Assembly (NCBI GenBank): GCA_025935275.1
Contig: JAICVP010000006.1
Coordinates: 1-20,708 of the forward strand
Source: Thermoleophilia bacterium
GTDB taxonomy: Bacteria; Actinomycetota; Thermoleophilia; Gaiellales; Gaiellaceae
Direction of reading: 5' to 3'
DNA: 20,708 bases
How positions within the stretch are numbered: the first letter of the stretch is position 1; every line of letters starts with the position of its first letter. Of the stretch, positions 7,787 to 14,493 are shown piece after piece. The position numbers and the translations under genes are program-made. Under the pieces are notes generated by a model, which searched no databases, had not been told where the DNA came from, and was given only the letters and a program-made list of their open reading frames with translations.

Positions 7787-8020
7787 ATCGGGTCCCCAGC
7801 CCCGCATCGGCCACCTGCGGAAGACCCGCCCATCGATCCCTATGCGGTCGAGCGCGGGCTTGCCTACGCACGCGCAAAAAGGCGCGCGCGGATCGAGCAC
7901 ACGCGCGAGACGCATCGCGCGAGGATCCGCTTCCTCTTCCTCCTGCTCGGCCTGATCCTCCTGACCCTCATCATCGTGGTCTCGATCTGGCAGAAGATCC
8001 AGGACGTCTTCGGCCTTTGA
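7787..8020 (+). CDS. small single-pass membrane protein with no canonical start codon (unknown)
   Basis: The frame is open from the TAA at 7772-7774 to the TGA at 8018-8020. The peptide looks like a real protein: IDPYAVERGLAYARAKRRA, then a basic linker RIEHTRETHRARIR, then one transmembrane helix (FLFLLLGLILLTLIIVVSIW), and the tail QKIQDVFGL. Third positions are strongly G/C. The stop shares its A with the ATG of the next gene (TGATG), typical of translational coupling. There is no ATG, GTG or TTG in frame before the membrane helix. ATC at 7787 is the most plausible initiator, giving 77 residues. A sequencing error, a frameshifted start or decay are alternatives. I do not recognise the family; function is unknown. 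Confidence 0.5.
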   Translation: MGSPAPHRPPAEDPPIDPYAVERGLAYARAKRRARIEHTRETHRARIRFLFLLLGLILLTLIIVVSIWQKIQDVFGL

Positions 8021-8457
8021 TGGAGCCCCGGCAGCGAATGTCGCTCTCCGCGGCGGAGTTCCGCAGCCCCGGCGAGGGGCTCGCGTGGCTCGGCGGGCTC
8101 GTTCTCGCGCTCAGCTCCTTCATGAGCTGGTACACGTTCGACGCGGACGTCGGCTTCACGGTCTCGATCACCGGCTGGCACACGGGGCTGCTCGGCAAGC
8201 TCGTCTTCTTCATCGGACTCGCGGTGCTCGGGTTCCTCGCCCTCCGCGCGAGCGGCGTCGAGCTGCCGCCCGGCGTGCCGGGCGGCATGGTGATCGCGGG
8301 GTTCGGCCTCCTGGCCACGATCCTCGTCCTCGTCCGCGTGATCTCGATTCCGGACGACTTCTCCCCCGCCGGCCGCAGCATCGGCCTTTGGATCAGCCTG
8401 TTGGCGGGCCTGCTCCTGATTGCGGCCGGCCTGCTGCGGTCCGCCGAGGAAGTCTGA
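8020..8457 (+). CDS. four-helix integral membrane protein (unknown)
   Basis: The 145-residue product has four hydrophobic helices, at about 20-38, 58-77, 89-108 and 120-139. Short loops separate them: a polar loop FDADVGFTVSITGWHTG between helices one and two, and VISIPDDFSPAGRS before helix four. The ATG at 8020 overlaps the TGA of the preceding small ORF by one base. A second in-frame ATG six codons later (MSLSAAEF) is also possible. No catalytic motif is visible and I do not recognise the family. The last 65 bases overlap, on the opposite strand, the 3' end of the PAP2 phosphatase gene. The frame is convincing as a gene because hydropathy is well structured and codon third positions are G/C; the function is not known. 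Confidence 0.78.
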   Translation: MEPRQRMSLSAAEFRSPGEGLAWLGGLVLALSSFMSWYTFDADVGFTVSITGWHTGLLGKLVFFIGLAVLGFLALRASGVELPPGVPGGMVIAGFGLLATILVLVRVISIPDDFSPAGRSIGLWISLLAGLLLIAAGLLRSAEEV

Positions 8458-8944
8458 GCGCGGCCACCCAGGCCAGGCCGACCAGACTACCGAGCGCGGC
8501 GCCCGCGAGCACGTCTCCGGGGTAGTGCACGCCGACGTAGACGCGTGAGAAGGCGATCGCCGCAGCGAGAAGGAAGAAGAGCGGGGCGGCGCGTCTCCAC
8601 AGGTAGCTGAGCGCAACCGCGCCCGCGAAGGCAGTCGTCGCGTGTCCCGAGGGAAAGGACCAGCCCCCCGCTCCGATGAGCGGATCCGCCTGCGGAACCG
8701 TGATGCTGGGCCGCGGCCGCTCGACCCCGGCCTTGATCGCGAGCGCGAGCAGGTCGGCGGTCCACACGCAGCTCGCGGTCAGGAGCACGGGGAAGGCGAT
8801 GTTCCGCCGGGTCGCGAGCGAGATCGCCGCCGCGAGCGCGATCCAGGCGGTGCCGAAATAGCCGACGACCGACAGGCCGACGAACAGCGGATCGAGCCAC
8901 CCCGCCCGGTGCTCGACGATCCAGACGAAGACGTCGCGGTCTAT
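8393..8944 (-). CDS. PAP2-superfamily membrane phosphatase with apparent ATA start
   Basis: PAP2 enzymes dephosphorylate lipid phosphates such as phosphatidate or undecaprenyl pyrophosphate at the membrane face. All three signature motifs are present, numbered from the ATA: KAGVERPRP (K71 to P79, the KX6RP motif), PSGH (98-101), and SRVYVGVHYPGD (S133, R134, H140, D144). Hydrophobic helices surround them. The reading frame continues without stops upstream of the first NTG (GTG 8788). It encodes a natural family N-terminus, DRDVFVWIVEHRAGWLDPLFVG, preceded by ATA overlapping the response-regulator stop as ATAG. Full length would be 183 residues, normal for the family. Starting at GTG 8788 gives 131 residues and loses the first helix. 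The 3' end overlaps a convergent gene by 65 bases. Confidence 0.85.
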   Translation of the reverse strand: MDRDVFVWIVEHRAGWLDPLFVGLSVVGYFGTAWIALAAAISLATRRNIAFPVLLTASCVWTADLLALAIKAGVERPRPSITVPQADPLIGAGGWSFPSGHATTAFAGAVALSYLWRRAAPLFFLLAAAIAFSRVYVGVHYPGDVLAGAALGSLVGLAWVAALRLPRRTAAGRPQSGAGPPTG

Positions 8945-9549
8945 CGCCGGCTCAGGAGCTGCTTGGTGGACTCGATCAGCGCCTGCGGGTCGAAGGGCTT
9001 GCCGATGAACGCCTGCGCGCCCTCCCGTGCGGCCCTGCCCGCGGTCTCCTCGTCCACCTTGCCGCTGAACATGATCACCGGTACGGACCCCAGGCCGTGG
9101 CGCTCCTGCATCGTCCGCAGCATCTCAAACCCGTCCACCTTGGGCATCATCACGTCGAGGAGCACCAGGTCGGGCGGCTCCTCCTCGAGCGCCGCGAGAC
9201 CCGCCTCCGCGCTTGCGGCCTCGCGCACGAGATAGCCATCCATCTCGAGGTTCACGCGGACGAACTCACGTAGCTGGTCGTCGTCGTCGACGATCAGCAC
9301 GACCTGCTTGCCGACCGTCGCCGTGGCTCCGCCGCTCGAGCCGGCGAGGAACGAATCGAGATCGGCGCGGCGAAAGCGCCGATGTCCTCCCGGTGTGTAG
9401 AACGCGGACAGGCGCCCGCCGTCCGACCACTTGCGGACCGTGCTCTGGGCAACGCCGAGGTAGGACGCCGCCTGGCCCAGCGTGAGCCATTCGCTGCCCT
9501 CGCCCCCAGGATTCCCCCCACCCCGGCTGGTTCTACGTTCAGTGGCCAT
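8941..9549 (-). CDS. response regulator with N-terminal MerR/excisionase-like HTH and C-terminal receiver
   Basis: The 202-residue product is a probable DNA-binding two-component output protein. Residues 21-68 form a MerR/BldC-type helix-turn-helix with wing (LTLGQAASYLGVAQSTVRKW, then GGHRRFRRADLDSFL). Residues 82-200 are a receiver domain with the acidic pocket D88-D90, phosphoacceptor D132 in LLDVMMP, S162 in the Ser/Thr position and K184 in GKPF, so it looks phosphorylatable. The domain order is the reverse of the usual receiver-then-HTH layout. The ATG at 9549 was chosen because the longer TTG start adds only eight unremarkable residues. No histidine kinase is encoded in the window, so it is an orphan here. 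The gene lies 43 bases after the 9593 gene, and its stop overlaps the PAP2 ATA. Targets are unknown. Confidence 0.88.
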   Translation of the reverse strand: MATERRTSRGGGNPGGEGSEWLTLGQAASYLGVAQSTVRKWSDGGRLSAFYTPGGHRRFRRADLDSFLAGSSGGATATVGKQVVLIVDDDDQLREFVRVNLEMDGYLVREAASAEAGLAALEEEPPDLVLLDVMMPKVDGFEMLRTMQERHGLGSVPVIMFSGKVDEETAGRAAREGAQAFIGKPFDPQALIESTKQLLSRR

Positions 9550-9592
9550 GTAAAGGCTCGCGCAATCTACCAAGCCTCATTTTCCGCCCGCG

Positions 9593-9853
9593 TCAGGGAT
9601 TCGAAACCGTGACCGTGACGGTTTCCTGCGGTGTGAGCGTCGTGACCTCCAGCGTGCGCACCGTCGTGTTCGTCTCCCCGCTCGCGCCGCCGCTCTCAAG
9701 GGCACGGCCGATCGCGATCCCGGCGAAGAGGAGGACGGCCGCGGCGACGAGCCTGACGAGCCAGACCAGGATGCGGCGGCCGGTGCTCTCGCGCCGGGCA
9801 CGGGCGCGTTCGCGCTCGCGCGCGCGTTCGGCAGGGGTCAGACCGCTCGACAC
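9593..9853 (-). CDS. small Arg-rich single-pass membrane protein (unknown)
   Basis: The 86-residue product begins VSSGLTPAERARERERARARRE, a strongly basic alpha-helical head. A single transmembrane helix follows (ILVWLVRLVAAAVLLFAGIAI), then a short outer tail rich in Thr and Val that ends ETVTVTVSNP. By the positive-inside rule the Arg-rich head is cytoplasmic. The start is GTG at 9853, one base after the TGA of the upstream 105-residue gene, so it is coupled to it. A longer frame back to 9904 would overlap that gene by about 50 bases. I do not recognise a family. The same-strand setting after DUF501 and ahead of the response regulator suggests a late member of the eno-pyk-ftsB operon. Confidence 0.68.
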   Translation of the reverse strand: MSSGLTPAERARERERARARRESTGRRILVWLVRLVAAAVLLFAGIAIGRALESGGASGETNTTVRTLEVTTLTPQETVTVTVSNP

Positions 9854-9854
9854 G

Positions 9855-10172
9855 TCACGGACGGTAATCGCTTGCGCCCTGCGCGTAGAGCGCAAACGCC
9901 GCATCCTGCACGAGCGCCGTGTCCTTGATCCCCGCCCGCGACCGCGCGGGGATGGACGCCACGATCACGTCGCGCACCCAGTCCTCCGAGTGGTCGTACG
10001 CCTGGGCGAGCTCGGCGAGGGTGAAGGTCTGGCCGACCCGCCGCGCCAGCTCGTCAGCGACCGCGTGGACGAGGAGAAGCAGGTGTCGCGACCGGGCGGT
10101 GTCGTCGCCCGCCTCTTCGAGCAGGCGCTTCCCTTCCGCCCACTGGTGCCGGGCGAGTGTGAGGCTGGACAT
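9855..10172 (-). CDS. small helical protein of unknown function
   Basis: The 105-residue product is soluble and predicted mostly alpha-helical. It has a His/Leu-rich first half (ARSRHLLLLVHAVADELARRVG) and a second half with DHSEDWVRDVIVASIP. The AELAQAYDHSEDWVRDVI stretch faintly resembles a helix-turn-helix or tetrahelical bundle, but there is no motif I would name. The ATG lies nine bases after the DUF501 TAA and the gene is followed one base later by the GTG of the small membrane protein, so it is embedded in an operon. Codon use matches its neighbours. Confidence that it is a gene is good; function unknown. Confidence 0.72.
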   Translation of the reverse strand: MSSLTLARHQWAEGKRLLEEAGDDTARSRHLLLLVHAVADELARRVGQTFTLAELAQAYDHSEDWVRDVIVASIPARSRAGIKDTALVQDAAFALYAQGASDYRP

Positions 10173-10181
10173 GCGCGGACG

Positions 10182-10649
10182 TTACCCCTGCGCGGCGCGC
10201 TCACACCGCCGGTCGGGGCACCAGCGCTCCTCCACCTCGCCCATGATCCTCTCCCCGAGCTCGTAGCCGGGACGGGCGAGGGCGAAGGCGGCGTGAGCGT
10301 GGAGACACTTGAGGTTCTCACGGCTGCGCGTCCCGGCGATTCCAACCGGAAGCTCCGGCCGGAGGCTCCGCTGCTCGGCATCGGCCCGCTCGAGGCTTGC
10401 GCCGAGCTCGGCGTCCTCTTTCGCCTCGCGCGAGTAGCGCTCGACTCCGCCCTCGGCCTCCACGCGCGAAATCCCGGCCACGAGCCAGGGGCAGGTCAGA
10501 TAGAAGGTGGTCGGGAAGGGCTCACCATCAGCTCCGTACGGCGCCTGTTCCGTAACCGCCGGAAAGCCGTACGCACAGCGGGCCGCAACCCGCCGGAACG
10601 GGCGGGCAGGCCTGCCGAGCTGCCAGGAGACGACTCGCGTGTCGTCCAC
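10182..10649 (-). CDS. DUF501 family protein
   Basis: DUF501 is an actinobacterial family of unknown function, almost always next to the ftsB/divIC-like gene and enolase. The 155-residue product carries family-like landmarks: VSWQLGRPARPFRRVAARCAYGFPAV, PFPTTFYLTCPWLVAGISRVEAEGG, and the C-terminal GIAGTRSRENLKCLHAHAAFALARPG. The conserved Cys and His residues there (TCPWL, KCLHAH, WCPDRRC) could bind a metal, but that is inference. The start is GTG, four bases after the ftsB stop. In mycobacteria the next gene is an exopolyphosphatase (ppx/gppA); here it is replaced by small unknown genes. No membrane segment or signal peptide is seen. Confidence 0.88.
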   Translation of the reverse strand: MDDTRVVSWQLGRPARPFRRVAARCAYGFPAVTEQAPYGADGEPFPTTFYLTCPWLVAGISRVEAEGGVERYSREAKEDAELGASLERADAEQRSLRPELPVGIAGTRSRENLKCLHAHAAFALARPGYELGERIMGEVEERWCPDRRCERAAQG

Positions 10650-10653
10650 CAGA

Positions 10654-10965
10654 TCATGGTACCGCCCCCTCCTCCGAGGTCCCGACGCCCTTCACGATGA
10701 AGAGGAGCTCACCCTCTCGGACGAGCCCGAGTCGCCTCGCCTCCCGGACGACGTACTCGTCTGTCCCCGCGTCCATCAACTTCTTCGTCAGCTCGACGTT
10801 GCTGCGCTCGAGCTGGTCGATGGCCGTCTGCCGCTCCCGCACCTCCTGCCGCGCATGACGGTACGAGGTGAGCGGGTGAATGTAGGACAGGGCAATCGCG
10901 ACGAGAATCGCGGCGCCGATCCAGCGGAGAGCGAGCTTCGAGCGCGAGGGCCTGCGGCGAGCCAT
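10654..10965 (-). CDS. ftsB: FtsB/DivIC-like septum formation initiator
   Basis: FtsB-like proteins bridge early and late divisome proteins. The 103-residue product has a basic cytoplasmic head (MARRRPSRSK), one transmembrane helix (about 11-29), an extracytoplasmic coiled coil (about 36-65: RQEVRERQTAIDQLERSNVELTKKL) and the conserved post-coil segment YVVREARRLGLVREGELLFIV. The length fits the family. I chose ATG 10965; the open frame continues upstream into pyruvate kinase, but that part is shadow sequence. It lies 44 bases after the pyk stop and four bases before DUF501, the standard actinobacterial eno-ftsB-DUF501 context except for pyk in between. Confidence 0.9.
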   Translation of the reverse strand: MARRRPSRSKLALRWIGAAILVAIALSYIHPLTSYRHARQEVRERQTAIDQLERSNVELTKKLMDAGTDEYVVREARRLGLVREGELLFIVKGVGTSEEGAVP

Positions 10966-11009
10966 GGACAGCCGAAATTCGACCGCCCGCCGCGCCTTCC
11001 TGCTCGCCT

Positions 11010-12428
11010 CTAGGCCGTTTCCACCTTGATGACGTTGGTGGTGCCCGGAACGTTCACGGCGGTTCCGGCGGTGATGACGACGCGGTCGCCGGGCGAGACG
11101 ATGTCGGTGGAGCGCGCGGCGTCGAGGGTGCGGCTCCACAGGTGCTCGACGTTGGCGCACTCCTCGATCTCCGCCGGGATGACTCCCCACTCCAGCGCGA
11201 GCTGCTGGAGCGCATAGCGTTTGTGGGTGGCGGCGATGATCGGCCGCTGCGGCCGGTGCCGCGCGACAGCCGAAGCGGTCCGCCCGCTATAGGTCGGGAC
11301 GAGGATCGCGGCGGCTCCGAGAACCTCGGCGATGTCGCAGGCGGCGTTCGACATCGCCTCGCCGACGGTGGGGAAGGGATCCTCCCCGGCGCGGGCGAGC
11401 TCGTGGCGCGGCTGGAGGCTGGGCTCGACCGCGCAGGCGATCCGGTCCATGTAGACGACGCTCTCGATGGGGAACTCGCCCATCGCGGTTTCGCCGGAGA
11501 GCATGAGCGCCGAAGTGCCGTCGAGCACGGCGTTCGCAACGTCGCTCGCCTCGGCCCGCGTCGGGTCGGCGTGGTGGATCATCGACTCGAGCATCTGCGT
11601 CGCCGTGATCGCAGGCTTCCCGTGCTCGAGGGCGCTGAGGATGATGCGCTTCTGGACGAGCGGGACGGCCGCCGGGCCGATCTCGACTCCGAGGTCGCCG
11701 CGCGCCACCATGACGGCGTCCGAGGCACTGATGATCGCTTCGAGGTCCTCGATGGCCTCGGCTTTCTCGATCTTCGCGATCACGAGCGCCGTCGAGCCCG
11801 CGCTCTGCAGCAGCTCGCGGAGGGCGCGTATGTCTCCCGCCGAGCGCACGAACGACAGGGCGACGAAGTCGACGCCGATCGTCAGCGCGAACTCGAGATC
11901 CGCGAGATCCTTCTCCGTCAGGGACGGAATCGGGATCGTCGCGCCGGGCACGTTGACGCCCTTGTGGGAGTCGACGCGGCCCCCGACCGCGACCTTGCAG
12001 TAGGCCCGTCCCGCCTTCACCTCCCTGACCTGCAGGTGGACGAGGCCGTCGTCGATGAGCACGTCCTGCCCGGGCCCGAGCACCTCGGCGAGGACGGGCG
12101 GGCTGACCGGAAGGTCGCCGGGCTCTCCCGTACCGTCGCCGGAGAGCACGACTTCGTCGCCGGTCGCGAGCATGACGGTCCCAGGGAGGTCGCCGATCCG
12201 GAGCTTGGGGCCCTGGAGGTCCCCGATCAGGGCGAGCGGGCGCCCGACCCGGTCCTGCGCCTCGCGCACGAGCTTCGCGCGCGCCGCGTGGTCCTCGTGG
12301 GAGCCGTGCGAGAAGTTGAGGCGCGCAGCGTCCATCCCCGCCCCGACGAGCTTGTCCAGCATCTCCGCGGAGGAGGTTGCGGGCCCGATCGTGCAGACGA
12401 TCTTGGTGCGGCGCCGGCCGAACGTCAC
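11010..12428 (-). CDS. pyk: pyruvate kinase
   Basis: Pyruvate kinase makes ATP and pyruvate from phosphoenolpyruvate and ADP in the last step of glycolysis. The 472-residue product has the full-length bacterial layout. The N-terminal RRTKIVCTIGPA leads to active-site RLNFSHGS (R36, N38, S40, H41). A beta-barrel B domain spans about 72-165. AKIEKAEAIE contains K219 and the Mg ligand E221; VARGDLGVE contains D245; ATQMLESM and PTRAEASDVANAVLDG follow. The C-terminal domain (about 335-472) includes TYSGRTA and ends TTNVIKV, without the extra PEP-utiliser domain of some Bacillus enzymes. The start is GTG, with GAAGG too close upstream to be ideal. It follows enolase by 34 bases, placing consecutive glycolytic steps on one transcript. 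Confidence 0.96.
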   Translation of the reverse strand: MTFGRRRTKIVCTIGPATSSAEMLDKLVGAGMDAARLNFSHGSHEDHAARAKLVREAQDRVGRPLALIGDLQGPKLRIGDLPGTVMLATGDEVVLSGDGTGEPGDLPVSPPVLAEVLGPGQDVLIDDGLVHLQVREVKAGRAYCKVAVGGRVDSHKGVNVPGATIPIPSLTEKDLADLEFALTIGVDFVALSFVRSAGDIRALRELLQSAGSTALVIAKIEKAEAIEDLEAIISASDAVMVARGDLGVEIGPAAVPLVQKRIILSALEHGKPAITATQMLESMIHHADPTRAEASDVANAVLDGTSALMLSGETAMGEFPIESVVYMDRIACAVEPSLQPRHELARAGEDPFPTVGEAMSNAACDIAEVLGAAAILVPTYSGRTASAVARHRPQRPIIAATHKRYALQQLALEWGVIPAEIEECANVEHLWSRTLDAARSTDIVSPGDRVVITAGTAVNVPGTTNVIKVETA

Positions 12429-12462
12429 GCCTTCACGTTAGCGCGCCCGGGGGAGGTGACCG

Positions 12463-13734
12463 TCAGCGCGCCGAGCGCGGAAAGGCGGCCCAGCCGGGAT
12501 AGGACGCCTTCGAGCCCAGCTCCTCCTCGATGCGCAGGAGCTGGTTGTACTTCGCCACGCGGTCCGTCCGGGAGGGAGCTCCGATTTTCGCCTGCCCCGC
12601 GCCGGTGGCGACAGCGAGGTCGGAGATCGTCGTGTCCTCGGTCTCGCCGGAACGGTGGGAGATGACGGTCCCGTAACCCGCCGAGCGGGCGAGCTCGATT
12701 GCCTCGAGGGTCTCGGTCAGCGTCCCGATCTGGTTCACCTTCAGAAGGATGGCGTTGGCGACACCCTGGTCGATTCCCTGGCGAAGTCGATCCACATTCG
12801 TGACGAAGAGGTCGTCGCCGACAAGCTGCACGCGGTCCCCGAGGCGGTCCGTGAGCGTCCGCCAGCCGTCCCATTCGTTCTCCGCCATCGGATCCTCGAG
12901 GGAGACGATCGGATAACGGTCGCAAAGGGCCTCCCAGTAGTCGATGAGCTGGTCGGAGCTTGCGACACGGCCCTCGAACCGGTAGGCGCCGTCGCTCCAG
13001 ATCTCGGTCGCGGCCGGGTCGAGCGCGACCGCGATGCGGTCCGCGTGACCCGCGCGCTGGGCCGCGTCCATGATCGCGCGCACGGCATCCTCGCTCGCGG
13101 CCAGGTCCGGAGCGAAGCCGCCTTCGTCCCCGACCGCCGTCGGGAGCCCGCGCTCGTGCAGAAGCGCCTTCAGGGTCTGGAAGACCTCGGCGCCGATCCG
13201 CAGCCCCTCGGCGAAGGTCGACGCGCCGGCCGGGACGATCATGAACTCCTGCAGGTCGATGGAGTTCTGGGCGTGAGCGCCGCCGTTGACGACGTTCATC
13301 ATCGGCACCGGCAGGATGTGCGCCTCCGGGCCGCCGATCCACGCGTAGAGCGGCTTGCCCGCATCCGCGGCGGCCGCCTTGGCCGTAGCGAGCGAGCAGC
13401 CGAGGATCGCGTTCGCGCCCAGCCGCCCCTTGTTCGGCGTGCCGTCGGCCTCGATGAGGGCGTTGTCGACGGCCGCCTGGTCGGCGGCATCCATCCCCGA
13501 GATCGCCGAGGCGAGCTCCCCGTCCACGTTCGCGACGGCCTGCGTGACGCCCTTGCCGAGCCACTCGCTGCCCCCGTCCCGGAGCTCCACCGCCTCGAAC
13601 TGGCCGGTGGACGCCCCCGAGGGCACCGCGGCGCGGCCGAACGCGCCCGAGTCGAGCTCGACGTCCACCTCGATCGTCGGATTCCCCCGCGAGTCGAGGA
13701 TCTGCCGGCCGTGGACGCGGGCGATCTTGCTCAC
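12463..13734 (-). CDS. eno: enolase (phosphopyruvate hydratase)
   Basis: Enolase interconverts 2-phosphoglycerate and phosphoenolpyruvate. The 423-residue product is complete: ARQILDSRGNPT-type N-terminus (here VHGRQILDSRGNPTIEVDV), PSGASTGQFEAVELRDGG, NGGAHAQNSIDLQEFMI, catalytic Glu region VGDEGGFAP, Mg ligands in ALDPAA, SLEDPMAE and VGDDLFVTN, catalytic Lys in LLKVNQIGTLTETLEAI, and SHRSGETEDTTI. The GTG start overlaps the mazG stop (GTGA) and has AAGGCGG upstream. The mazG-eno coupling is typical of this actinobacterial neighbourhood. Substitutions such as HRSGETEDT match the family. The C-terminus is slightly short but intact. Confidence 0.97.
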   Translation of the reverse strand: MSKIARVHGRQILDSRGNPTIEVDVELDSGAFGRAAVPSGASTGQFEAVELRDGGSEWLGKGVTQAVANVDGELASAISGMDAADQAAVDNALIEADGTPNKGRLGANAILGCSLATAKAAAADAGKPLYAWIGGPEAHILPVPMMNVVNGGAHAQNSIDLQEFMIVPAGASTFAEGLRIGAEVFQTLKALLHERGLPTAVGDEGGFAPDLAASEDAVRAIMDAAQRAGHADRIAVALDPAATEIWSDGAYRFEGRVASSDQLIDYWEALCDRYPIVSLEDPMAENEWDGWRTLTDRLGDRVQLVGDDLFVTNVDRLRQGIDQGVANAILLKVNQIGTLTETLEAIELARSAGYGTVISHRSGETEDTTISDLAVATGAGQAKIGAPSRTDRVAKYNQLLRIEEELGSKASYPGWAAFPRSAR

Positions 13735-14489
13735 GCGCCCGCCTTGGCGAGGTCGTAGTAGCGATCCTGCTCAGACAGCTCGAGCCCGGCGAACTCCTTG
13801 CCCTCCGCCGCAGCCAGCTCGGCCGCGCGCTCGACCCGCTCCACGAAGCGCCGGCTCGCCTGGCGAAGCTCCAGCTCGGGATCGACTCCGAGGTGGCGCG
13901 CCACGTTGACCGCGGCGAAGAGGACGTCGCCGAGCTCGTTCCCGCTCGGCTCTGCGCGGAGCTCCTCGATCTCGTCGTCGAGGTCCCCCGAGGCGCCCGC
14001 GAGGTCCGGGTACTCGAAGCCCACGGTCGCGGCCCGCCGCTGCACCTTCTGCGCGTAGAGGAGCGCCGGCAGCGTCTCGGGCACGTGGTGGAAAATCCCC
14101 TCGCGCCCCTCCTGCTCGGTCTTCAACTCCTCCCAGCGCTGCTTGACGGCGCCCGGCGTGTCGGCCGTGCCCTCGCCGAAGACGTGCGGGTGCCGACGCA
14201 CGAGCTTCTCGTGGATCGCGCGCGTGACCGCGGCGAGGTCGCCCGCACCGCGCTCCTCGAGGAGCAGCGCGAGGAAGAAGGTCTGGAAGAGAAGGTCGCC
14301 GAGCTCGTCCACGAGCTTGGCGTCGTCGGACGCGAGCGCGGCGTCCGCGACCTCGTAGGCCTCTTCGACGGTGTGCGGGACGATGGTCTCGGCGGTCTGC
14401 GCACGGTCCCACGGACAGTCACGGCGAAGGCGCTCCGCCAGCTCCTGGAGGTCGACGAGAGCGCGTGCGAGCTCGTCCGCGTCCGGCAC
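13731..14489 (-). CDS. mazG: MazG nucleoside triphosphate pyrophosphohydrolase
   Basis: MazG hydrolyses NTPs and damaged or non-canonical dNTPs to monophosphate and PPi, cleaning the nucleotide pool. The 252-residue product contains two MazG domains. The first (about 8-120) has DCPWDRAQT, the metal-binding EEAYEVADA and DELGDLLFQ. The second (about 145-235) has the weaker NELGDVLFAAVNVARHL. The KQRWEELK and GIFHHVPETLPALLYAQKVQRRAA linker segments are family typical. I chose GTG 14489, four bases after the foldase stop; the longer open frame overlaps that gene. The stop overlaps enolase's GTG. The order mfd, (foldase), mazG, eno mirrors mycobacteria, suggesting a repair and housekeeping operon. 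Confidence 0.94.
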   Translation of the reverse strand: MPDADELARALVDLQELAERLRRDCPWDRAQTAETIVPHTVEEAYEVADAALASDDAKLVDELGDLLFQTFFLALLLEERGAGDLAAVTRAIHEKLVRRHPHVFGEGTADTPGAVKQRWEELKTEQEGREGIFHHVPETLPALLYAQKVQRRAATVGFEYPDLAGASGDLDDEIEELRAEPSGNELGDVLFAAVNVARHLGVDPELELRQASRRFVERVERAAELAAAEGKEFAGLELSEQDRYYDLAKAGA

Positions 14490-14493
14490 GCCG

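Noticed and set aside
7865..7880. Programmed frameshift at the run of five A in GCAAAAAGG
   Set aside because: It is not a proper slippery heptamer, and the peptide looks natural in the same frame on both sides of the run.
7750..8019. TTG-initiated N-terminal extension of the 8020 membrane protein
   Set aside because: The extension is Arg/Ala/Pro-rich noise, whereas another frame of the same bases encodes a natural membrane peptide ending exactly at the 8020 ATG.
11142..12665. Plus-strand open frame of 507 codons opposite pyk and the end of eno
   Set aside because: Antisense shadow with low-complexity charged sequence; pyruvate kinase and enolase are certain.
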